From NCBI GenBank assembly GCA_028456385.1, contig JALNQF010000467.1, positions 1 through 28,120 of the forward strand: a stretch of 28,120 bases of DNA, in the 5' to 3' direction. The first letter of the stretch is position 1, and each line of letters starts with the position of its first letter. The notes under the pieces are model-generated. The model searched no databases, was not told the origin of the DNA, and saw only the letters and a program-made list of their open reading frames with translations. Shown here one piece after another: positions 1-8,130 of the stretch. The translations under genes and the position numbers were made by a program. The stretch comes from Ophiosphaerella korrae (taxonomy: Eukaryota > Ascomycota > Dothideomycetes > Pleosporales > Phaeosphaeriaceae).

Positions 1-3000
1 TTAAAATAAAGTATTAAGTCTTAATATAGTTAGAGTAGTTCTATAGATAGAATATCTTTAAGCTCTACTATAAGTAGTAGTTTATAAAATTACGTATAAT
101 CTACTTTTTTAGCTACTTTATAGTAGTATACTAGTAGTAGTATTTTATCTAAAGTAAGTACTATAAGTATATATCTACTTCTTCTAGTAAAGGCCTTAAT
201 TATATAATAACTAATAGTTTAAATATCTATTAACAAGTTCTATTTATACTTATTAGGGTGCTTACTTAAAGGCCTTATAGGAGTAGATAATAGTTTAAGT
301 ACTAGCTTCTTTAAGGCTATAGTAAAGTAATATCTAAGTATACTATAGTATACTACTAAGGGGATTTTATTAGTTATCTAGTAGTACTATTAGTAGTAAG
401 TATTAAGAAATAATAACGTTTTATAGTAGTAGTTAGGTTTAATAGTATAGGCCTTATACTATAAAAATCCTAGAATAAAGTTAAATTAGCTTACGTTTTT
501 AATAATATAAGTAGAAGTCTATTTAATATATACGCTTACTTATAAGTAGAACTTAACTTAATACGTAATAAACTTAGATAGGGAACTATTATATCCTTTA
601 TAGATAATAAGTTAAGGTAGCTAGATAGTTTATAATTTTATAGTTTTCTAAGTAAATTTTTATTAAATAAAGTTTACGTTAACTTTATTATTAGCTAAAG
701 TTCTAGCTATATAGAGTACTATAGAGTCTTTACCTAAGAAGCTAGTAAATAAAAATTAGTTTAGCTTAGCTTCTATTAGATTAGTTAGTAGTTTCTTATA
801 CTAGACTATCTATATTCTATAAGTAAGTATATAAGATATAGCTATACTAGGAGTTATACTTTAGTAGTTAATTACGCTCTTTTAGTTTATATAATCTCTA
901 GGTTAAGGCTTTAGGCTTAGGGAACGTTATTTTCTAAATCCTAGTCTAAGTTAGGCTCTAGTTCTAGCTCTATATCTAGTTAGGGGTTATATTTAAAGAA
1001 TTAGTCCTCTATTTCTATATCTATTTTAGAGTCTATTACTATATAGGTAGCTATATAGTAGTTTATAGTATTAGTAAGTATTTTAGATCTAGTAGCTTTT
1101 GTTTATTTATAAGTAGTATAGTCTAGCTTCTTAATACTTATCTTTTTATAGCCTTAGTATAAAATTATTTTAGAGTTCTTAGTTTTAATTATAGTAGCTT
1201 TTTTACTAGTTAGGTATATTCCTCTAAATACGCCTTCTAGTTGTAGTTAATAGTATTTTAGTTCTTATAAGGTTATAGCTAGTTCTTCTTTAAAGTTTTA
1301 TATCTATACTCTTAGTTTAGCTCTTGTAGGTACTAGAGTATAAAGCTAGGTTTACCTAGGGCTTATATCTAGGTTATAATTATTTACTTTATTTTCTAAT
1401 ATTAAGATTATCTTTTAAAAATTAGTAGGGCTATTATAGATACTAGGGGTAGTACTAGTAGCCTCTCTAAGCTAAGGTTATAGCTTTTTTTAAAGGTAGA
1501 TATTATATAGCTATAGGTTCTATTATAGTTTAAGGCTAATATTATTAAATTTAGAGAGGAATTTAGCTTATACTAACTAGGTAGTTTTATAGATTAGTTA
1601 ATCTAGTCTAAATTTAGCTATTTTTAGGGTTTTATAGTGTACTTCTCTTAATCCTACTATATCTATATTACTAAATTAGTAAAAAAGTATAAAGAAATAT
1701 ATAAATTCTTCTTAGTATAGGTAAGTAACACTATTTAGGATAGTAAAGTATAAGTAAGCTAATCTTATATAGTAGCGTATAATAACATTAGCTTAGGTTT
1801 ATAAGCTAATATATTTTTTTCTATTAGTAATAAAGTAATTATATATAGACTAGATAAAGGATATAATATCTATATAGTATTTTATACCTAAAAATTATAA
1901 GAGTTTTATAGAGTAGTCTTCTTATTTTTTATACTAGTAAAAATTAAAGGCTAGCTTTTAGATACTAGTTAAGAAGAGAGTTAAGGTAAACTCTTCTCTA
2001 TTAAAGATATAGTAGCCTACTACTAGTACTTAGAGTTTAAACTCTCTTTTAAAGAAGCTAGGTTACTAGCTTTATAGTAAGATCTTAGTATAAAGTAGTT
2101 CTATATCTTTCTACGCTAGTATATTAAAGTTAAAAGTTTCTAGCTTAGTTTATTTAGCTATTAGGTCTTCTTAGTAAATTACTACTTTACGTAAGTAGTT
2201 ATATTTTACTATAGCTTCTTCTTATAAGGCTTTATACTAAGTAGCTCTTTAGCCTAAAGTATTATATTACTCTATAATATAGTTATAGTCTAGTAGTAAT
2301 TATACTAGGTGTTCTTAGAGTTAAGCTAATTAGTTATCTTATTAAGAAAGTTATTTATCTAATTTACTTACTTTAGCTATAAGCTTCTAGTTTTGTTTAT
2401 TTACTATATTAATTATATCTTGTATCTAGGTGTTCGTAACTACTAGGTATAATACTATTCTAGCTAGAGTAAATTCTCTAAGAGATAAGTAATTACTAGG
2501 TTTATTATCTTTAATTCTTTAGTATAAGGTTAGTAGTAGGGTATAAAACAAGGGTTAGAGCTTAGTAAACTTAGTAAGTAATTTCTTAAGTTTATCTTAA
2601 GATATAAAGACTATTCTTAGTAGTAGGTCTTTATTAATTATAGCGTTTAATAGTAGGTTATCTCTTAGCTCTTTTAAGATCTTAAGCTTAGGTATAGGCT
2701 AGGGTAATAATACTTAGCTAATATTTAGTTAGGCGTTATTAATTAAGTTATTTAATATAGTCTAGTTATTAAAAGAGACCTTAGTAACTAGTCTATACCT
2801 TAGAGGGCTACCTTAGTTAAAAGAAGTAAAGTTTATATCTAAGTTAAATTCTTCTATAATAAGTTAGTTAGGAGTAGCTAAGTCTATTATAGAGCTATTA
2901 GCTAAGAAAGCGCCTAGTACTTATTAGGGAATTATATTAGGTTAGAAATTAAGTTTACTAAGTAGTCTTAGCTAAATAAAGGATTTAGAGTCTATTACCT

Positions 3001-3590
3001 ATTTTCCTTTATCTTTTTATAAGGGGGTTTTAAGATATTATTAGAAGTTACTTAGTACTTTTTATATTAGAGTAGTTAATATAGTAAGTCTTTAGGTTTA
3101 TTTTTCTAGGGACTTAGTTTTAGCGCGTATTTTATAGATTTTTTATAGTATAGTAGCTTTAGAGTATTTCTTTAGTTCTTTACTAGATCTATAGTCTACT
3201 ATTTATAGCGTATCTTTATCTTATAAGTATACTTAGTTTAAGTAATAAAGAGGTTGTAAGCTAGTATTATTTTAGTTTAAGAGGCTAGCTTTTAAGGAGA
3301 TAGAAGATTTTTTATATAACTAAGTTATAGTATAATAAGCTAAGTTATAGTAGTTATATACTATATTAGTACGTTTAGCTATTAGTTTATAGAGATTTAG
3401 ATCTTTAGCGCTAGCTAGTAAAGGTTTTAGTAGAGTCTAAGGTGCTTTATTACTTAGTTCTTGTAAATTAAGTACTAGTAATTTACGTAGGTTTAGGGGT
3501 CTTTTCTTTTCCTAGCGCTACTACCTAGGTTTAATACCTAGTATAAGTACGCCTTTACCTAGGTATATATAGTAAGTATAAGCTAAAGCT
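1..3590 (-). pseudogene. Long decayed reading frame, unidentified protein (about 1,190 codons, cut by window start)
   Basis: I do not recognise this protein. One minus-strand frame (codons whose lowest plus coordinate is 2 modulo 3) stays protein-like from about 3,590 down to the window edge with no indel needed; I checked the phase near 3,494, 3,044, 989 and 14. It is interrupted only by TAA and TAG, as expected where CAA, CAG and TGG were mutated. The visible order is: a basic, low-complexity N-terminal part (about 3,590-3,050); a middle part rich in charged helices and probably coiled coil (about 2,960-2,050, for example LVTKVSFNN and LIAKVSKLDK); a segment rich in Phe, Tyr and Leu (about 2,040-1,500, for example EEFIYFFILFYQF and LREVHYKTLKIAKF); an acidic stretch near 1,000 (DIELELEP); and a Thr/Leu/Ser-rich tail that was probably Pro-rich before mutation. 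It could be a retroelement Gag or ORF1-like protein, but no zinc knuckle or catalytic motif is visible. The neighbours are all transposon relics. Confidence 0.55.
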
Positions 3591-4000
3591 TTATAACTTA
3601 TAAGGTAGTTAAACTACTCTTCTTTAGTACGTATTTCTTTCTAAAACGTTAGCGCTAGTACTAGTAAAAAGAGAGCGCTAGAAACCTTAACTAGAACTAT
3701 AATATAGTAAACTTAAGGAGCTACCTAGCGCGCTATAGCTAAAGTAAGATCTAATTCCTAGTAGTATAGTTCTTTTTAGCTAGCTAGGCTTAATTAAAAG
3801 TTAGCTATAATTAGCTATCTTATAGTAACTCTAGTATAAGTAAAAAAGCTACTAGTATAGTTCTAGGTTATAGAAAGGCCTATAAAAGTAAAATATTTAT
3901 AAAGATCTACTATTATATAAAGTAGACTTTACGTAAGATAACTTAATAAGGTAGTTTTAATAATTAACTAAAAAGAGTAAATAGTAGATAAAGCTATCTA

Positions 4001-4035
4001 AGTAAGTACTAGGTATATATACCTAGTAGCTTACT
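4001..4035. repeat. Palindrome, 20-bp perfect core with outer stem
   Basis: The core at 4,008-4,027 (ACTAGGTATATATACCTAGT) equals its own reverse complement. It is extended by AGTAAG at 4,001-4,006 pairing with CTTACT at 4,030-4,035. Short pieces of the same CTAGGTATATATA motif also occur near 3,559. Confidence 0.85.
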
Positions 4036-4065
4036 AAGTACTAACTAAAAGTAGAAAGGTAGTTA

Positions 4066-4113
4066 AATATTAGTAAGTTTGCTATATTAGTAAGTTATAA
4101 ACTTACTAATATT
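4066..4113. repeat. Inverted repeat, 15-bp arms, with a third direct copy inside
   Basis: AATATTAGTAAGTTT at 4,066-4,080 pairs exactly with AAACTTACTAATATT at 4,099-4,113. A second direct copy of the arm, ATATTAGTAAGTT, lies at 4,084-4,096, so two alternative hairpins can form. It lies about 25 bases before the point where the gypsy family A fragment becomes recognisable, which would suit a transposon end, but no partner end was found. Confidence 0.8.
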
Positions 4114-4139
4114 AGTATAAAAATAAGAGATATAAAGGA

Positions 4140-5018
4140 TAACTTTTTTATAAGAAGTTTACTAACCTATAAAATTATTATACTTATTTTAAGATCTTTA
4201 GTATTAGCTATTTATTAATTAATTTAATTTTTTCTAAGTTAATCTTAATCTTTCTTAGTTCTATAATAAATCTAAATAAATCTATTTTCTTTATATAGAA
4301 TTTGTATTTTCTTATTTTAAGAAATATTTTATTTTCTACTAGCTTTTCTAGTACTTTATATATATATTATACGTGTTCTTTGTCTATTTCTAAGAATATA
4401 AAGATATTATCTAAGTATATAAATATAAATACGTCTAAGTACTTTCTTAGTACTATATTAATTCTTTCTTAGAATACTATAAGTATGTTTATTAATCTAA
4501 AGAGTATAACTAAGTATTTATATAGTTTATATTATATTTAGAATTCTATTTTCTATTTATTACCTTTCTTAATTCTAATTTAGTAGTAATTGTTTTAGAT
4601 ATCTAGCTTTATAAAGATTTTTACTTTCTATAGCCTATCTTGTATTTTATTTATTTATAGTAAGAGATATTAGTTTTTACTTATAATAATATTAGTTTTT
4701 ATAAAATCTATAGAAAGTCTTTTATTATTTATTTCCTTTTTATCTATAAATATAAGTTTATATACTACTAATAATTTAGATTCTTTTAACTCTTTTTTTT
4801 TTATTACGTTTTATATAAATACTTATTTTATATTAAACTTTTTTTCTATTTTTTAGTATACTAGGCTCTATTCTACGTCTTTTCTCTCTTTAAGGTCTAT
4901 AGCTAAGTCCTATAGCTAGTATTCTAGAAAGTAGTCTTTAGGTTCTATAAGCTTTTTTTTTATTTCTTATATTTATTTATAAATTCTCCTTAATATATAC
5001 TTATATTAGCTTTTAATA
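4140..5018 (-). pseudogene. Gypsy family A pol fragment: reverse transcriptase (part 1, downstream half)
   Basis: This is a reverse transcriptase relic on the minus strand. It matches the RT regions of elements 1 (about 10,130-11,020) and 2 (about 19,320-20,200) along its whole length. The catalytic motif reads Y-L-D-N at 4,406-4,417, where Ty3/gypsy RTs have YLDD; the second Asp codon has become AAT. The surrounding reading (FIYLDNIFIFL) is typical of the family. Homology starts abruptly near 4,140 on the RNase H side, so RNase H and integrase are missing here. On the other side it is interrupted at 5,018 by the pogo-like transposon and resumes at 6,853. It has no LTR of its own in the window and is older than the insertion it contains. 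Confidence 0.8.
5017..5018. repeat. TA target-site duplication, left copy
   Basis: The uninterrupted homologue in elements 1 and 2 reads AGCTTTTAATATATCTATT. Here the first part stops at TA (5,017-5,018) and the rest resumes with TA at 6,853-6,854, as expected for a Tc1/mariner-pogo insertion. Confidence 0.8.
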
Positions 5019-5091
5019 ACGTATTCTATTAGTAAAGTAGCTATATTACTAAAATAGCTACTTTTTCTTAGTATAAAGAATACTACGTATA
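5019..5091 (+). repeat. Pogo-like element, left terminal inverted repeat
   Basis: It begins ACGTATTCTATTAG and pairs with the right end at 6,780-6,852. Inside it lies a second inverted repeat, GTAGCTAT...ATAGCTAC. Differences from the right end are mostly transitions, as expected from RIP. Confidence 0.85.
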
Positions 5092-5329
5092 AATAATAAT
5101 ATAGTCTTAATAAAATAAGATTTTAACTCTATAAGAAAGTAGAATTTAACTTAGGCTTTAAGCTTATATATTAGGCTATTTTTAGACTTTGTAACGCGCT
5201 ACTATAGCTTTAAATATATAATATTAGTAACTCTCTACTTAGCTTTATAGAATCTCTTATTAATACGCTACTTAACTAAACTACTAGAAACTTACTATAA
5301 TAGAAAAGTAAACTATTATATAGTATATT

Positions 5330-6760
5330 CTTAACTTTAATTTAAGAGAATTTACCCCCTAGTTATATAAGGTAGTAGATATAGTAGATAAGCTATTAGT
5401 AATATATAGTAAAGAACTAGTTAGGAAGTACTAGCCTATACGCTTTATAGCGTATATAGATAAGCTTAAGACTACTTTTAGTTAAGTAAAGGATTACTAG
5501 AGAATAATTAAGAAGATCTAGTAGTTATTAGTAGGTAGTTCTAGCTTATATAGGATATAATAGCGACGTATAGTATTAATCTAGATAATATCTATAACTT
5601 TAATAAGACTAGCTTTTAGATAAGAATAATTAGGTTAATAAAAGTTGTTATAAGCTTAGAGAGGTATATAAGGCCTAATCTTATTTAGCTAAGTAATTAT
5701 AAGTAAGTTATAGCTATTATAAGTATCTATACTACTAGCTATATAACTTTACTATTTATTATCTATAAAGGATATATTTATATCTCTACTTAGTATAAGG
5801 AAATAGATATACTATATAATTAGAAGATCTCTATCTCTAAGAATAGATAGATAAATAATATACTTAGTCTTAAGTAGTTAAAGTACTTTAACGTGTATAT
5901 AAAAACGCGTTAAGTAAAGTTATACTAGCTACTTAAATTAAGATTTTAAAGACTACTACTTTAAAAACAAGATTCTAATACTTTCTATACTAGCCTATTT
6001 ATCTTATATCTTTTAGCTACTTAATATTATCTACTTTTTACTATTAAAGCTTAAGTACTCTTAGCGTATATAAAACTTAGCGTGCTAGTATATCTACTAT
6101 ATTAATAAAGAACGCTTCTTTCTAGCTTTTAGAGATAAGTTTTTTAATATATTTATATATAAGAATTATAAAAAAGCTTTTAAAGTATCTAGATTAGTTT
6201 CTATTAATACGTAAGAAGTCTTTAATTACTTTAAAGTATAGCTATATACTCTACTAGGACTCTTACTACTAGAGACGCTATAGTAGTTAAAGACTCTAAG
6301 TAATATATATAAATTTAGCTCTTAGTTAAAGCTTATAAGTAGCTCTTTTATATAATTACTAGAATTAGCCTAGTAAGAGTTCTTATAGCTTATTAAAGGA
6401 GCTAAACTTATACTATATTAAAATACTCTTATAAGTTCCTAGATTATAGAGCTTAAAAAGTAATTAGTAGAGATAATAAAGTATAAAACGCGTAAATAGA
6501 AGTAGATTTAGTATAGTAGTATATTAGAGTATAGTACTAGAGCGTTGTACGTAGCTATAGAGGCGTCTAGTAAGACTTAGAAAGTAAAAAAGGCTTATAG
6601 TAGAGTAGTAGTAATAAGTAAGCTTAATAGGCTTAACTAAGTTAATAGTATTATAAAAACTATAATAAGATAGAGTATAACGCTTATATATACTAAAAAG
6701 ATATAGAAGAAGATTCTAAATCTACTATAAGTATATTGTACGTAGGTTCTATAGCTAGTT
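5330..6760 (+). pseudogene. Fot1/pogo-type DDE transposase, degraded
   Basis: Transposases of this family cut and paste the element by its inverted ends. Reading through TAG/TAA as former Gln/Trp shows the family order. A CENP-B-type DNA-binding region lies at about 5,340-5,560. The first catalytic block reads IYNFNKTSF at 5,590-5,616 where the family has IYNFDET-F, so Asp is now Asn (5,602-5,604). A conserved IIYKGY block follows at about 5,760, then a block matching the PLD region with Asp again changed to Asn (6,023-6,025). A C-terminal CCHC zinc knuckle lies at 6,652-6,693, with all three Cys and the His read as Tyr. The stretch that should hold the second Asp (LDGHESH-type) is not visible: only 16 bases (5,935-5,950) separate the blocks on either side, and the frame changes there. 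The gene fills the space between the inverted repeats and is certainly inactive. Confidence 0.8.
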
Positions 6761-6779
6761 ATTAAGTAAATTAATTTTT

Positions 6780-6852
6780 TATATATAATATTCGTAATAC
6801 TAAAGAAAAGTAGCTATTTTAGTAATATAGCTACTTCGCTAATAGAATACGT
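6780..6852 (-). repeat. Pogo-like element, right terminal inverted repeat
   Basis: It ends CTAATAGAATACGT, the exact reverse complement of the left end, and is followed by the TA duplication at 6,853-6,854. Confidence 0.85.
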
Positions 6853-7059
6853 TATATCTTTTTTAAGGTAGCTAATTTTTCCTATTCTCTAGTTAATATT
6901 TAGGTTAGTTATCTATAACTACAATATCTCTAGTATAATTTTTTATTTATTATTAATTATTATTATATTTATTATTTATTATTATTATATTTATAATTAT
7001 ATTATTAATCTTTATCTCTTCTAGCTTTAGTATAGAGAGAACTATCTTAAACTAAATAG
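6853..7059 (-). pseudogene. Gypsy family A pol fragment (part 2, protease to RT side)
   Basis: This continues the fragment at 4,140-5,018 after the pogo-like insertion. It matches element 1 at about 11,030-11,200 and element 2 at about 20,210-20,370, the stretch between protease and RT. It contains a run of ATT/TTA triplets (about 6,940-7,000) that is also present, less extreme, in the other copies. It stops at 7,059 where the LTR of element 1 begins; the protease and gag of this older copy are not found on the other side of element 1. Confidence 0.75.
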
Positions 7060-7501
7060 TATAATAAGGTATTACTAAGGTTAACTTCTTAGTACCTAAA
7101 GATTATTAGTAAATTAAAAAGTAATAACAAAAGCTTATATTGTAATCTATAATAGGCTATAAATAATAGAAGATATTTTGTAACTATCTTAGTATTATTG
7201 CTTATAGTTAATAATTAAATTACTAATATTATCCTAATAATACGTATTACTACTAACTATATACCTAGGCTTCTTAGCTAGCTTTATACTTTATATTTAC
7301 TAAGATTATAAATTATAAATTTATTATATACTTAGCTTTATACTTTGTATTTACTAAGATTATAAATTATAAATTTATTACGTATCTCTATTATAGTTAG
7401 TCTTCTAGTCTAGTTTATTATCTTATAGATTATATATATTATTATTATCTATAGTAGAGCTAATTAGTTTAAATTAGTTTTCTCTTATTATAGCTATAAT
7501 A
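7060..7501 (-). repeat. LTR A (3' LTR of element 1), 442 bp
   Basis: The family LTR has short inverted ends, TGTTATAG and CTATAACA. Here both are mutated (left TATAATA, right CTATAATA on the plus strand). It contains two copies of the 54-bp tandem unit (7,280-7,387). It is nearly identical in layout to LTRs B-E. A purine-rich tract precedes it on the minus strand. Confidence 0.9.
7280..7387. repeat. 54-bp tandem unit, 2 copies, in LTR A
   Basis: Units start at 7,280 and 7,334 with AGCTTTATACTT and contain TACTAAGATTATAAATTATA. The same unit occurs three times in LTR B, once in C and twice in D and E. Confidence 0.9.
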
Positions 7502-7515
7502 CTATTCTCCTCTTT
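7502..7515 (-). other. Polypurine tract of element 1
   Basis: On the minus strand, a purine-rich run (TTAAAGAGGAGAATAG) ends directly at the start of LTR A. The equivalent in element 2 is at 16,635-16,648. Such tracts prime plus-strand DNA synthesis in LTR retrotransposons. Confidence 0.65.
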
Positions 7516-8130
7516 AAGTAAGTTCTTATTTCTTTACCCTAGGCTTAAAGTTATTAGTCTAGTTTCTTTGTTTATTTCTAACTCTTTATTATTCTCTATA
7601 TCTTTACGTTCTAATTATAATAAACTCTTACTTATTACTTATATTACTTATAATAAAGTTAAAATATTTCCTTATACTTATTATACTTAATTAAAGCTTA
7701 CTTACCTTATATCTTTAAAAGATAGTAAATACTATAATAAATATATTCTAGCTAATATTTAGTATAAGTATATACTATCTAGTATTTCTCTTATAGAGTA
7801 TAAGTACTTAATTTTTATATAGTCTCTTCTTACTAAGTTATATAAAGTAAGCTATTAACTAGGCTTAAGAGATATAATTATTATAGCTTATAGAAGCTAA
7901 GGCTAAGTATAAGCTAACTCTTTATAAGCTAGTAGATCTTTATTCTTATATTAAGCGTCTTTATAAGATAAAAGCTTATAATAATACTAAATTATCTAAA
8001 TAGTCTTATACTTTAGAGGCTAAGATAGACTTTAAGGATATAGTTTAAGCTATTCTAGCTCCTATTATATTAGACGTTCTTAATACCTCTCTATTTAGTA
8101 CTAGTAATACTAATTTTCTTAGTTTACTAT
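7516..8130 (-). other. Element 1 region between chromodomain and 3' LTR, no recognised domain
   Basis: About 620 bases downstream of the integrase-chromodomain are conserved in position and length in element 2 (16,649-17,260). No known domain is visible. Some frames on both strands are fairly open, for example a plus-strand frame from 7,502 to about 7,870 with few stops, but RIP makes stop counts a poor guide. It could be the integrase C-terminal tail, a short extra frame or untranslated sequence. Confidence 0.4.

Larger units (their letters stand above)
3591..4139. other. Stretch without recognised gene, with palindromic end
   Basis: There is no recognisable coding frame between the start of the long decayed minus-strand frame and the gypsy fragment that begins near 4,140. 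The first part keeps a few CG-containing blocks (for example AGCGCT and TAGCGCGCTA). The last 140 bases hold a cluster of inverted repeats, listed separately. It may be the 5' flank or terminal region of the element that carried the long frame. This is an inference from position only. Confidence 0.3.
5019..6852 (+). mobile_element. Fot1/pogo-like Tc1/mariner DNA transposon, 1,834 bp, RIP-degraded
   Basis: This is a full-length class II element with inverted ends of about 70 bp. Both ends begin ACGTATTCTATTAG; after two mismatches they match for 31 bases and then continue imperfectly. The copies lie at about 5,019-5,091 and 6,780-6,852. It is flanked by a TA duplication and splits a gypsy family A RT fragment whose two halves line up exactly with the uninterrupted copies elsewhere in the window. 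It carries one degraded transposase on the plus strand. Length, ends, TA target and transposase all agree with fungal Fot1/pogo elements of about 1.8-1.9 kb. Confidence 0.9.

Noticed and set aside
1480..2280. A plus-strand frame over this stretch also reads protein-like if stops are treated as Gln.
   Set aside because: It does not extend, while the minus-strand frame stays in phase for 3.5 kb through the same bases. RIP-altered DNA gives misleading open-looking antisense frames.
6940..7010. TATTATTATTAT run looked like a microsatellite.
   Set aside because: The same positions in elements 1 and 2 hold non-repetitive family A sequence with ATT/GTT codons, so the run is a mutated coding stretch and not an expanded repeat.
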